From Glandiceps talaboti (taxonomy: Eukaryota > Hemichordata > Enteropneusta > Spengelidae), in the NCBI RefSeq assembly GCF_964340395.1, contig NC_135571.1:11606440-11670439 (forward strand): a stretch of 64,000 nucleotides of DNA. Reading direction: 5' to 3'. A program made the translations under genes and the position numbers. This document shows positions 30,196-45,645 of the stretch, piece after piece; the stretch's first letter is position 1; every line of letters begins with the position of its first letter. The notes beneath the pieces are model-generated. The model saw only the letters and a list, made by a program, of their open reading frames with translations, was not told the DNA's origin and ran no database searches.

Positions 30196-30896
30196 CCAAA
30201 TAATTACCAAATAAATTTGTTTCTGAACGATGCCTCTTCCCAAGGCGTGTGCTGTAGCTACGTTTTGAAATCTCGCCTTTCTGAACGACGGTGACTATAT
30301 ATTGATATTTATTACCTACATGTGACTAGAAATTTATTTAGTTAATGCAGTCAACAAAAACACCTTCACTAGCACTCTTCAAAGCCTTGGAAAATTTACA
30401 TTGTTTGAAAATACGTAAACAGCTTTTGGAAGAAAACCTCTCTACATAGATGATTTATTTATTTATTCTATGTTGAACCTACTTTTGTGACCATGAACCG
30501 GTATTCATTATTCAGATATGTACATGTTAAGTCCATGGCCATTACCGAGTAGACTATGGTGACCAACATCCCGAGTCGCGCGAATAAGAGTGTCGGGGAT
30601 GAAAAGGTTCATAACTGCGCATTCTCGTTCGAAATCAAGACTCCGCCCTCAGAGATCGGAAAAGTTTAGTCTAGATATCTTTTATTTACTTTTGGTATGA
30701 CGTTATAATTGAGATAACATAGTACGTAACCTCTCAGATAAAGTTACACTGCGTCATGACGATATTTCATTGGTTCCATCGACGATCTTGTATTATGACA
30801 TGATGGCGTATCGGCTTCATTTTTTACCTGGTATACCTTTCCAATTTTTTTCTGTAATAAATGACATTTGGGCATTAACGTAAATACTATCAACTT

Positions 30897-31075
30897 CATC
30901 AATCAATCAATAATCAATCAATCAATCAGTCAGTCAGTCAGTCAGTGAATTTATAAAGTGCCAGTTTCCAAAACGACGAAGGGCTCAGAGAAGAGTTAGA
31001 ATATTCTGGAGAACAGAAATAACATCTTAAAGTTCTTTTCGAAGGCGTTATTAGCTGTTGTTTTTTGCTGTATTT
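30897..31075 (-). mobile_element. possible SINE/LINE 3-prime end with (TGAC/TGAT)n tail
   Basis: Read on the minus strand, a unique block leads into GGCACTTTATAAATTCAC and then TGAC and TGAT repeats. This is the same layout as the retroelement tails near 39672 and 56660. No coding region or tRNA-like boxes were found. Confidence 0.45.
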
Positions 31076-31298
31076 ATAATGACGGTGCATTCCATAAATG
31101 GGATGAGAAAGTGAGACCTCATGCCCATCATATGACACTATATTGTACCTAGGTTCATGCATTAAAACATGATTTGGCAGATGGTCAGTGTCATGTTGCA
31201 ATAACAGTTTAGTTTATTAGTTAGTCCATGCTTGAACAGGTCCCCCCCCCGTACCCGATCCATCCTTTATTGTTGAATGGTTTATTCCATCACGTCAA

Positions 31299-31376
31299 GA
31301 GTAGGCATGTCCCATGTCCAACGAAGAGACACAACATGAGTAGGCATGTTCCATGTCCAACGAGCAGACACAACAT
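31299..31376. repeat. 39-bp tandem duplication
   Basis: GAGTAGGCATGT... at 31299 is repeated at 31338 with two substitutions. Confidence 0.92.
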
Positions 31377-31642
31377 ATCTAAGTCTGTTTGATTTACGTT
31401 CACAAGTGTTGTTGCGTTATCAGAGTAGTGATATCAAGAAAATGACAACATAAACTACCAGTTCCTTAAAACCCAATCATAGCGGGGCTATGTCATTCTC
31501 AATGACTTATTTGTATCTGTGTTAGCCATCATCGTACACATGCACATAACAAACCAATACATGCAGGTCACTCGACACCGTGACAGTGTATTCGCAATAT
31601 TCACTACAGCTAAAATTAAATACAAATCTTCGTAAAACTTAC

Positions 31643-32148
31643 TTCCCGGTTTTTCCACCAAGTTATCCCTCCACTTTAGAAAGTCAGTAATCCTGGCCAA
31701 GAGATCATCGCCATCTTCAGATTTAGGTCGCTGCATGAATTAAAGATATTATATATATATAATTATGAAATTGTTACTAACCAGCCATCCTGTATATAGT
31801 ATAGTAGTAGTTTATTATATTGACATGCAGATTTACAATAATGTATACACATATATAGCTAAACGACGTGAACATCGTACATTAAGGAGGTGAAATTTTT
31901 CCTCAATATTTAAATCAACAAACGTATCAAAAACTCGATTTACATCTGTGAACATATTTATTCTGAGGTCATCATAAAACGAATATATATGTGTATTGAA
32001 TGGCTACAGGCAATACGGCAGGAGATAAACTCTATCGTAAACACTCGGGTCCTACGTCAAGCTAGATGTGTGTGTGTGTACGTGACAGAGAGAGCCATAG
32101 AGAGAGACGGAGAAAGACAGACAGACGGACGGACGGACGGACGGACGA

Positions 32149-32206
<58 letters not shown>

Positions 32207-32897
32207 GGACAGACAGACAGACAGACGGACCGACGGACCGACCGACGGACTGGTGGGTTGGCAGACAGATAGGCAGACAGACAGTTTGTATGTCTTTTTT
32301 TCTGCCTAACAGTGCGTGTCTCTTTACATCTACCTGTAAGTTAACACCTGTGCCAATCAGCCAGCCAACATTGAAATAAATAAAATCCAGATAGACATTA
32401 AATGTAGACGTCAAAGCATTGGCTCCCGCCTGTCTGCTTCTAGTTTAGTACCTATATAAATGGTTTATTTGATAACAGACTAAATTTAGCAAGAAAGTTG
32501 TGATCTTGATATCTTAGTGTACAATATGCAGTTTCTAGCAACGCGTCAACACGCAATGCGCATGCGTATACGTTCGGAAGCGTTGCTGCAGTTTCTTATT
32601 GGTTTCGATTCTGCGTGGTTGTACCAAATAGAGTCGGTGAACGGTAGCTTGAAAGGGGCTGTATAATTATATAACTATTTTGAAATACACATGAACAAAA
32701 AATGAAAATATATAATAAATTACTGAGGACTATGTAAGATAATATTACTTGTCTATATACAGACAACTGTAAGTATCAATGTATGAATACGTTGGTATAC
32801 TCACATTTTCCTCCGACGATTGACTATCTTCCTGGCTATCTACTGTCGCTGCCATCACCAACACAACCAGAACAGAAAATATGATAACGTATTTCAT
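31643..32897 (-). CDS. small secreted peptide precursor, paralogue 1 (partial model)
   Basis: Exon 1 (32897 down to 32805) encodes 31 residues: a signal peptide starting MKYVIIFSVLVVLVMAAT, then an acidic SQSSEEN end. It stops in phase 0 at AAT|GTGAGT. Exon 2 (31730 down to 31643, acceptor ATGCAG|) encodes 29 residues, including DDLLARITDFLKWRDN, which could form an amphipathic helix. It ends in phase 1 at GAA|GTAAGT. The last exon was not located, so the C terminus is unknown. The paralogue at 39197-40830 has the same exon lengths within one codon, the same phases and a nearly identical signal peptide. This argues strongly that both are real genes. The short length, secretion and duplication suit a peptide hormone, neuropeptide or antimicrobial peptide, but I recognise no family. 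Confidence 0.7.
32116..32290. repeat. (CAGA)n(CGGA)n microsatellite in the paralogue-1 intron
   Basis: CAGA runs interleaved with CGGA and CCGA variants. The Asp/Arg/Gln/Thr-repeat frames here are artefacts. Confidence 0.96.
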
Positions 32898-32984
32898 GAT
32901 TGTAACGTTGGTAAATGCACACTAAAGTAGTGTTACTTTGCCAAATTACTGAAGCGAAATAAACATACGGTTGAAATCTGACGA

Positions 32985-32997
32985 CTTTATATAAAGT
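32985..32997 (-). promoter_or_regulatory. TATA element of peptide paralogue 1
   Basis: Palindromic CTTTATATAAAG lies about 90-100 bp upstream of the start codon at 32897. The paralogue has a TATA-like TATAAG at nearly the same distance (40925-40933), which supports both as core promoters. Confidence 0.6.
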
Positions 32998-33049
32998 TGT
33001 GCATCATGCACATGTATCATTCGTGTTGATGAATGTCATTCAACTAATT

Positions 33050-33301
33050 GATTTGTATAGATTGTTCCATTCACACACAACAATAATTACCGTAATTAAA
33101 TAAAAGCACCTCATTGCATCAGTGAACACATCAAGCTATACACAGAGACGTGCTGTATCTATGCTTACAAATCTAGATTTGTATAGATTGTTCCATTCAC
33201 ACACAACAATAATTACCGTAATTAAATAAAAGCACCTCATTGCATCAGTGAACACAACAAGCTATACACAGAGACGTGCTGTATCTATGCTTACAAATCT
33301 C
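33050..33301. repeat. 126-bp tandem duplication upstream of peptide paralogue 1
   Basis: The unit starting GATTTGTATAGATTGTTCC at 33050 repeats at 33176 with almost no change. It begins about 150 bp upstream of the paralogue-1 start codon, so it doubles any proximal enhancer in this segment. Confidence 0.93.
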
Positions 33302-33470
33302 ATCAGCTTTAGAAGCGATCGGGATGGTACAATACTACCAGAGAATTTGAACATAAATACAATTTAAAAAAATTAATGTGTTATTTTGATATTAATTGGA
33401 TAGTTTGTTATCAATTATATATTAATTGGGTAAAAATTCGTGCTTAACTGCTAATTAGACGACAGTCAAC

Positions 33471-33728
33471 AAATTAAAGACGTGGCATTTCTATACTAAC
33501 ATGTTAATTGATCAAATTATTAAAAGTTTTTACTACAGTTGTAAGTTTCTTTGGAAATCTCAATATAGTGGTCTATTTCGATCCACCATAGAAAGTAATG
33601 AACCGCTAACACGATAGCTTCGGTAATATACACATTATGTCATCCAAGAGTTTATTGTTTTGATTTTAAGTTTATCTTGGTCCATAAGCTTAGCTACTGG
33701 TTTATATACAATCCTCAAAAAAACACCT

Positions 33729-33816
<88 letters not shown>

Positions 33817-33835
33817 TTGCTTGGTTGAGGTAATC
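33471..33835. repeat. local duplication block P, copy 1 (contains (TG)n)
   Basis: Matches 34097-34415 through landmarks GACAGTCAACAAATTAAA, CTATACTAACATGTTAAT, TCGATCCACCATAGAAAG and TAATGAACCGCTAACACGAT. A (TG)n tract at 33731-33811 is absent from the second copy. Confidence 0.9.
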
Positions 33836-33837
33836 AG

Positions 33838-34094
33838 AAATATTAATTGGTTACATACATTTTTTAGAATTGAGGCGTGCCAACCCAATATTTAGAAATA
33901 TAAGCGTTTGCAAGGATCGTGATGATACAATGTTATCCATTTCGGGTTTGACAATGTATTTCATAGGAAATAATAATTACAGAAATGTAATATTTTTTTA
34001 ATTTTGATTAGGCAGTAATTGATGAGTAATAACATGCGCATGTAAACTGCCGATCGCGTGTTTGCAATTAATAAGCTAAAAATGTCAGTTTTTC
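33838..34094. repeat. duplication block Q, copy upstream of paralogue 1
   Basis: Aligns with 41026-41280, about the same distance upstream of paralogue 2. Landmarks are TATTAATTGGTTACAT, TTTGCAAGGATCGTGATG and AAACTGCCGATCGCGTGTTT. It is either part of the segmental duplication that produced the gene pair or a dispersed repeat. Confidence 0.88.
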
Positions 34095-34096
34095 CG

Positions 34097-34415
34097 ACAG
34101 TCAACAAATTAAAAACGTGATATTTCTATACTAACATGTTAATCGATCTAATTATTAAATGTTTTTACTACTGTTGTAAGTTTCGTTGGAAATCTCACTA
34201 GAGTGGTCGATTTCGATCCACCATAGAAAGTAATGAACCGCTAACACGATAGCTACGGTAATATACTAATATCTCGTCATCTGGTTGAAACTTCTCAATA
34301 TTTTATTTGTTGATTTTAAGTTTATCTTTGTCCCTCAGCTTACCTACTGGTTCATATACAACCCATGAAAAACACCGGTGTGTTTGCCCGATGTGTTTGC
34401 TTGCTTGTGGTAATC
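34097..34415. repeat. local duplication block P, copy 2
   Basis: Second copy of 33471-33835, without the TG tract. Its right half forms the left arm of the inverted repeat at 34275-34556. Confidence 0.88.
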
Positions 34416-34556
34416 AAGCATGAGACAAGATTCATGCATCGGGCAAACACACCGGTGTTTTTCGTGGGTTGTATATGAACCAGTAGGTAAGCTGAGGGAC
34501 AAAGCTAAACTTAAAATCAAACAAATAAAATATTGAGAAGTTTCAATCAGATGACG
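34275..34556. repeat. 120-bp inverted repeat with 43-nt spacer (foldback)
   Basis: Left arm 34275-34393 and right arm 34437-34556 are reverse complements with only a few mismatches. Both contain CCTCAGCTTACCTACTGG (in inverse on the right) and a palindromic ACACCGGTGT core. A transcript would form a long hairpin. The left arm belongs to duplicated block P, so the right arm arose by local inverted duplication. Confidence 0.93.
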
Positions 34557-34707
34557 GTTCCTACCTCCATGGTTCATGCGAATCCATGGAATGTAACGTA
34601 CTAGTGTCGGTAATTTGTCATGATGGTAGAATCACCATGCGATCCGGATCCCATAATCTTGTGAACGTATTAACTCTACACAAGTTATGATTGTCGGGTG
34701 CACTGTT

Positions 34708-35144
34708 AGGAGCCTTCGGTATTTACAAGGGGAGGGCAGGGGGAATGGGGGTCACTTTTTACAAATCGGCCCTCGTGGGGGGGGGGGGGGGCATGTTTTA
34801 GAAAATTGAATTAGAGGCCGGGGAGGATCATATTTTACTTTGACTCATTGGGTAAGATACTAGGAATGCCTTCACACACATCCACATGGTGGTAGTAGTG
34901 GGAAATTATCCAATGCCTTTAAAACTTTCAACATTGGTGGCAGCGGTGGGATGAAGTCCTTCCCATTGATTCTGGGACTCGTGTCCTTTTACATATCTGA
35001 CAGCATATAACTCATGATTTTAATGGTCATGTTTAGAGAAAGTTGAGGGAGGGCAACTTTTTAGCATAACGGAGTCGGGGGATGGTCACATTTTCCACCT
35101 AATCTCCCCCGGCCCTCCCGCCTTATAATTACTGAAGGCTACCT
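34708..35144. mobile_element. inverted-repeat element with G-rich/C-rich subterminal regions (437 bp)
   Basis: The left end AGGAGCCTTCGGTATTTACA and the right end, read in reverse complement as AGGTAGCCTTCAGTAATTA, are imperfect terminal inverted repeats. They are followed by GGGGAGGGC-type and GGCGGGAGGGC-type blocks. No open frame encodes a transposase. It is probably a non-autonomous DNA transposon. It includes a poly-G run at about 34777-34790. Confidence 0.65.
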
Positions 35145-38123
<2,979 letters not shown>

Positions 38124-38159
38124 AATACACACACGAGCGCGCAGACAGACAGACAGGCG

Positions 38160-38206
<47 letters not shown>

Positions 38207-38426
38207 ACAAACAAACAAACAAACAAACAAACAAACAAACAAACAAACAAACAAATAAAAACAGACGCACGCACATGTACACACACAAGCACACATACAT
38301 ACATACACATACATACATACATACATACATTCATACATACATACATACATACATACATACATACATACATACATACATACATACATACATACATACATGC
38401 ATGCATGCATGCATGCATGCATGCAT

Positions 38427-38461
<35 letters not shown>

Positions 38462-38690
38462 TACATACACACACACACACACACATACATACATACATAC
38501 ATACATACATACATACATACATACACATACACACACATACATACATGTACATACATACATACATGCATACATACATACATACATACACACACACACATAC
38601 ATACATACATACATACATACATACATACATACATACATACATACACATACACACACATACATACATACATACATACATACATACATACAT

Positions 38691-38725
<35 letters not shown>

Positions 38726-38802
38726 TACATACATACATACATACATACATACATACATACATGCATACATACATACATACATACATACACACATACTGTT
38801 TT
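38124..38802. repeat. large compound (CA)n(CAAA)n(CATA)n(CATG)n microsatellite
   Basis: About 680 bp of alternating CA, CAAA, CATA and CATG blocks, with partial higher-order repetition: (CATA)n-(CACA)n cassettes recur at 38440, 38585 and 38705. It lies downstream of the mapped exons of peptide paralogue 2. All long frames through it are artefacts. Confidence 0.97.
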
Positions 38803-39196
38803 TTGTATCTGCTGTGCACGTGCGTGAAATACACTCCCGTATATCTCTGCTATTCATGTTCATTTACATAATGACTTCATTTGAATAACTTCATGGTTGT
38901 AAAACACATATAAAATATTTTCCTTGTCTGAGGTTGTAATCATGTTCTCGGTGTTATTTCTTTAAATAGTAATTATCAAAGTGTTCACTTTCTAAACATA
39001 AGAATGGTATGATTGATAAACCTTGAACCACTAGCGCCGTAAACAGACTATGTTAAAACAGACTAGAACAGTTTTTGACTTGCTTCTAAGATTCTACTCA
39101 AAACAACACAGTAGTAGTTATTAAGATTATTAAACGATACCAAGGCACAATCAACTTATCTTTATTTGAAAAGTAAGAGATCTTGTCAGAACTTAC

Positions 39197-40830
<1,634 letters not shown>

Positions 40831-40924
40831 AACTGTAAGATTGGTAAGTGAAATTACACAAAGCAGGTTTTACTTTTCTGAATCTCTGATGAACTGAAAT
40901 GAACATACAGTTGCATATCTGTGG

Positions 40925-40933
40925 TCTTATATG
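40925..40933 (-). promoter_or_regulatory. TATA-like element of peptide paralogue 2
   Basis: On the minus strand CATATAAGA lies about 100 bp upstream of the start codon at 40830, in the position matching the TATATAA of paralogue 1. Confidence 0.5.
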
Positions 40934-41025
40934 TACATTGTATAATATGTAGCATTGTTACGATTTTGAAAAAAAAACCTGAATAGTAAACTTTGTTAAA
41001 TCACACTTAAGTTCGAAATAAAACT

Positions 41026-41280
41026 ATTAATTGGTTACATGCATATTTTTAAGAATTGAGGCGTGCTAAATGAATATTTAGAAATATCAGCTTTTGCAAG
41101 GATCGTGATGGCACAATGTTATCCATATCGGGTTTGACAATGTATTTCATAGGAAATAATCATTACAGAAATGTAATTTTTTTTTTAAATTTTGATTAGG
41201 CAGTAATTGATGAGTAATAACATACGCATGTAAACTGCCGATCGCGTGTTTGCAAATAATAAGCTAAAATGTCAGTTTTC
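41026..41280. repeat. duplication block Q, copy upstream of paralogue 2
   Basis: Aligns with 33838-34094 over its full length with scattered substitutions. It lies 200-450 bp upstream of the paralogue-2 start, against 940-1200 bp for paralogue 1. Most of the difference comes from the 126-bp duplication and block P. Confidence 0.88.
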
Positions 41281-41670
41281 AACCGGCGGTGTAAATTGTA
41301 ATTAATTTAATTGAGAACGTGTTTATGACTAAGATTTGTTTGCTAATTAGCTGCTTAATGACTACGTGGTTATAGTTAACAATACAAACACTTTCACACA
41401 TTGTACTATAACTGAAAGCATTTGTTTTGAAATGACGTATCTGGAACTGAAATTACTAGTTACTAGTAGCATAGACCCTGCAATGTAAAGCTAGGCGCAC
41501 ACAATAATTAGCTGAGCAAAATTTCACTCGTGACAATTTCCTCGCGCCGATTCCTCGTGTGCGGGCAACTTTTAATGGGAATTCGGTCATTTGTGGCCGT
41601 ACGTGAGTCAAATATTTAGCATGTTTGTTATTTTTGACCTCGCGTGTCTTACGACGTGCAAAACAAAACT

Positions 41671-41740
41671 TTAATTAAGTATAAAACAAAATTTAATTAG
41701 GTACAGATCAAAATTTAATTAACGATCAAGATTTTAATTA
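41671..41740. promoter_or_regulatory. cluster of four TTAATTA homeodomain-type motifs
   Basis: TTAATTA occurs at 41671, 41693, 41715 and 41734, spaced 22, 22 and 19 bases, inside a degenerate ~22-bp repeat. TAATTA is the core site of many homeodomain proteins. The cluster lies about 850 bp upstream of peptide paralogue 2. Function is inferred; simple AT-rich repetition is the alternative. Confidence 0.35.
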
Positions 41741-42340
41741 AATTGGAAACAACACTTCAATGAAATCAAAACTAATTAGTGGGAGTTATTAAAAAGAACG
41801 TTTTAACTGAGTAGAACACACAAAGTAAACGTAAACACGTGGTGGAAAAGATGAACGCTCACACAGCTAATATGGAAGATAATATGACAGAACCCCGCGT
41901 GTATACGTACGCGTCAAATGCCACGTGGCGTACTCGAGTCGAGGTATTTGCACGAGTGCTTGCAATGTTCCCTGCGCCCGTACTTTCACGAGAAAAGTAT
42001 ACACGCTCAAATTTATAAATTTAGCAAATATATGACAGTGAGGACAAAATCCAAGAGTTTAATAAATACTTATTAAAATTTCACTTTGGAAATTGACACA
42101 CCTGTCAATCATTTTAATTGCTAGAAATGTATTATGTGATGACACTGTGGTAATGATTGACGATTTATAAAGCCTTGCTCCACACCTGTCAATAACACTT
42201 ACACTTTTCAACAAGCAATTATGTATGTGCCCAAATTGTATGTTTTAGCTCTTAAAATATAATGTTCACTCACATTACGAAAACGTCGTTCTGTTATTGT
42301 TTTAATTATTGTATTTACGTTATCTATGTATTTGTTCGTT
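41741..42340. other. non-coding stretch, nothing recognised
   Basis: No exon, RNA or clear repeat was recognised. Confidence 0.4.
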
Positions 42341-42625
42341 CATCCATCCATCCATCCATCCATCCATCCACCCATCCATCCACCCACCAGTCCGTACTTC
42401 CGTCCGTCCATCCATCCATCCATCCAACCATTCATATTCATTCATTCATTCACTCACTCACTCACTCACTCACTCACTCACTCACTCACTCACTCACTCA
42501 CTCATTCATTCACCTGCCTATCCACCCATGCATTCATCCCTCCATGCTCCCCCCTCCCTCCTTCCATCCATAAATCCATATGCATCCATCCATCCATTCA
42601 TCAATCAATCCATTCATTCATTTGC
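42341..42625. repeat. (CATC)n(CACT)n(CATT)n compound microsatellite
   Basis: CATC-type units, a block of about 15 CACT units, then CATT and CATC units. His/Pro/Ser/Ile-repeat frames here are artefacts. Confidence 0.96.
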
Positions 42626-42837
42626 CAAATAAAAAAAGTTGTTTGGTTCCGGTTACCAGACCCCACCTAGTTTTTTACGCCAACCATAAACTTTTTTTTT
42701 ACGTATTCGAGAAAAATAATAAAGTCTCGCAAGAAATAGTGGAGACGGAAACTGACATCAACTTAAAAAGACAATATAAAACCAAATTCCAATCTGTAAT
42801 TGCTGTACATCTAATAGGAGGAAATAAACAACACAGA

Positions 42838-42962
42838 GACCATTAGAAAATAATGGAAAACCTGAACTAGACACTCACACGTGAAAAAAAAAAATATAAT
42901 AAAAATCTACCTACCCTACCTATTTTAAAATTGAAGGGAATCGGAACTACACATTTTGTTTT
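42838..42962 (+). repeat. interspersed repeat D, copy 2
   Basis: Shares AATGGAAAACCTGAACTAGAC, CTACCTACCCTACCTATT and the TCGGAACTACACA-type block with 61305-61455, and with 13577-13725 in reverse. Confidence 0.75.
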
Positions 42963-44842
42963 GTACGCCCAATATTCATTTTATTGCGAATTTTTAAAGA
43001 AAATGTTTTGCTAGAGGGCGCCATTACACTCTCAAGCGAAAACGGTACAGCTTCTCAAAGATTGTATTGAGTCGTGCCATATCTACAGTTTAAGTTAGGT
43101 TTTATGTCAATATTTTCAATTGAGAACAAAGCTTGTAAACTTAGCTTGTGTCACTTAACTCCAACTTTTTCATTCAAATGTATAAATATGTCGCACTTTA
43201 TGAACCAATGTAGTTTTGAACACATTTGGTCAAGCTCGTTCAACGCTTGAATTTTCTTAATCCAACAGAGGGGTTTGAAAGTAGAACGATATTCTAGTTC
43301 AGCGTAAATTCGTTTCTGACTTTGTCCTTATCATAACAAGGACGGGTGAAAAAATAAATGGAATGTTCCATCTCAGAATAACATCACTTTGGAGCTTGTC
43401 TTACGATCAAGGGGGGAGGGGGAGACAAGGCCCGCTAATACCTATCCAGGGAGGGTGGGAAAATTAAAATCAAGGCTATAATATTATGAATGGAAGAGTC
43501 TCACTCAGCGAAACATCGTTTGTGAGTTTGTTCTGTAATCGAGGGAGGGTTTGAAGAAAAGGTTATTTTTAAATGGAATGTTCCACTGAGAAACGAGTGC
43601 ACTGAGATATACCATAGATTTTGCAGAGGAAGATCTATGGTTGAACACAATAGACTATTCACTACTTTCTTTTCAAACTAGCTCTATGATGACGTAGTTC
43701 TGTCAGCGATGACGTTGAGGGCACTTATTGAACCGTAAAGTTAACACTCGACAGGTACAAAGTCATTAAAGCACTCCTATATGAATCTTTAAGCTAAGAA
43801 AGTTGACAAACTGTCTGTCAGTTAAGTACGCAGCGAGATGATGCTACTCCGGGTGTAAAATTGTGTTATTTCGTGAACAAGAGCCTGTACACGAACTTCG
43901 TGAGTGGGTTACCGAGGTCTGAACAAGGTATGTGCTTTTGAATGAAAATCTATGAATTCATTTTCTTTATGCTCCATGCTGTAAAAAGGGAAATAATATA
44001 ATTTCAAATTACAACCTAAATAAGGAGGAAGACATGGCAATGTTCCGTTTGTATAACTAATTATGTGATTGTATTAGTCTAAGAGTGACTGGCTGACGGG
44101 GAGGGGTTGAGAAGAGGGCTAGTCAGGAAAAACGGTAGAGCGCGCGGACAGAGGGAAACGAAACTCAAAACAAGGCCGCAAGGCATATATCACCAAAATT
44201 GCCCCGGTAGAAGACACGTGTGTGAGGAAAAAAGTGTGATTTAAAAAGGATCAGAAGGGTCTAGTAGTGAAAATACACTCTATTTCCTCAAAATGACATT
44301 TTAGAGTTAGGCCATTATGGTACTAACCCCTTCATATAAGTAGCATATAGTTAATCACTAACAATGATAACAACATATACCTTCAACGAATGTGATATTC
44401 TGTTTTCAAATGACCAATCTTTTAAGCAAAACTCTTGACCTCAAATTCTCTCCATTCTGGACTTAATGTGTTCCAAACCATTCTTTGTTGAACCCCAACC
44501 ATAAGTCATCAAACACATTGAATTGATATTACTTCGTTCTCACAACATGCCTTTAAATCATTCTAAAATGGAATTATATTATTTTATTCATTTTTTAAGA
44601 TTAATTGTTGGTATAATTAATGGTGGATATTAGAATTTTCAAGATTGAAATGTGTGATAGAGCGAGTCATGATGAAATAGGTCAACAGCATTGGCTATTA
44701 CAATACGTACTAGTTTGCGTAGTAATCATAGACGTGATGGACATTATAGAATCGTGAATCAATAATGTATTGTTGTTATAGTACTCACGAACCAAATCAA
44801 ACATAGCAATGGAGTTAACTTGGCATTTACGTCATGACATTG

Positions 44843-44849
<7 letters not shown>
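42963..44849. other. upstream region of the NHL-protein gene, possible 5-prime UTR exon
   Basis: A possible untranslated exon ends at a GAACAAG|GTATGT donor (43927/43928). Candidate acceptors are at 45420 (TTTTTCGACAG) and 45605, giving a 5-prime UTR intron before the start codon at 45646. Otherwise nothing coding was recognised. Confidence 0.3.
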
Positions 44850-44898
<49 letters not shown>

Positions 44899-44990
44899 TA
44901 CATACATACATACATACATACATACATACATACAAACACACAAACAAACAAACAAACAAACAAACAAACAAACAAACGAACGAACAAACA
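44850..44990. repeat. (CA)n(CATA)n(CAAA)n microsatellite
   Basis: CA, CATA and CAAA blocks in succession, inside the putative 5-prime UTR intron of the NHL-protein gene. Confidence 0.97.
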
Positions 44991-45645
44991 CAACTTAAAA
45001 TACAAAAGAAACAGTTATAGAGTTACTGTGTACAGTGGGGATGTAGAAGTAGACAAGTTGCCATGTTGATTTATCAGTTGGAAAATAAACAAGTGATGGC
45101 ACTAAAGTCATCAAGTCTATGTGTAATATTTTCAGCAGAATAAAAGCCTGTTTCTACTGCACTGTGAAAGAATGGCAATGCTTATTCACGTTATTCGATA
45201 AGGGATCCTGTTGTGTGTTGACTGTTTTCTTAGAGTGGATTTGAAATTTGTTGATGTTCATGTAAAACTTCATGCCCCACGAGTGAAACGCAAAGGCAAC
45301 TTCGATTTTCCCCATAATAAATGTTTGTCAATAGTGGTTTACATGTAAAGTCGTGTTTTTGGATCACAACGTCACATTTAAAGCTTACATTGAGCTAACT
45401 TACCTCCCCTTTTTCGACAGGAAGGATTTGAAATCGTTGGCAATGGTGACCGAAATGGTGGTTAATCTAGCAGTTGTACTGAAAGTTATGCTGTAAAATT
45501 CCAGTCAGTGTTCATCTGGCAATGCTGCTTACGGTAATCGTTGGATTAAAAATACACCATAAACCGTCTCTGTATTATCATGCTGAAGTTTTTTTTCTAC
45601 AATAGATAAATTAGAAGAAATGGTTTGAGACGCCATTGAATTGAA

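Larger units (their letters stand above)
30196..31642. other. intergenic stretch with repeat fragments, no gene recognised
   Basis: Contains a possible retroelement end (30897-31075) and a 39-bp tandem duplication (31299-31376). The terminal exon of the minus-strand peptide gene at 31643-32897 should lie here or further down, but I could not identify it. Confidence 0.4.

Noticed and set aside
31488-31642. Third exon of peptide paralogue 1 starting just after TTTAATTTTAG
   Set aside because: The intron would be only about 33 bp and the encoded tail has no counterpart in paralogue 2, so the terminal exon is left undefined.
31643-31730. Resemblance of the secreted peptides to NPY/NPF precursors (helical segment before a basic site)
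   Set aside because: No RxRF/Y-Gly amidation motif is visible and the intron phase is 1, not the phase 2 typical of NPY-family genes.
38885-38935. Third exon of peptide paralogue 2 after CCTCAG near 38928 (minus strand)
   Set aside because: A short frame exists, but the acceptor has a weak polypyrimidine tract and nothing comparable is seen for paralogue 1.
42580-42846. 88-codon frame after the CATC array
   Set aside because: It runs from microsatellite into interspersed repeat D, with no family motif.
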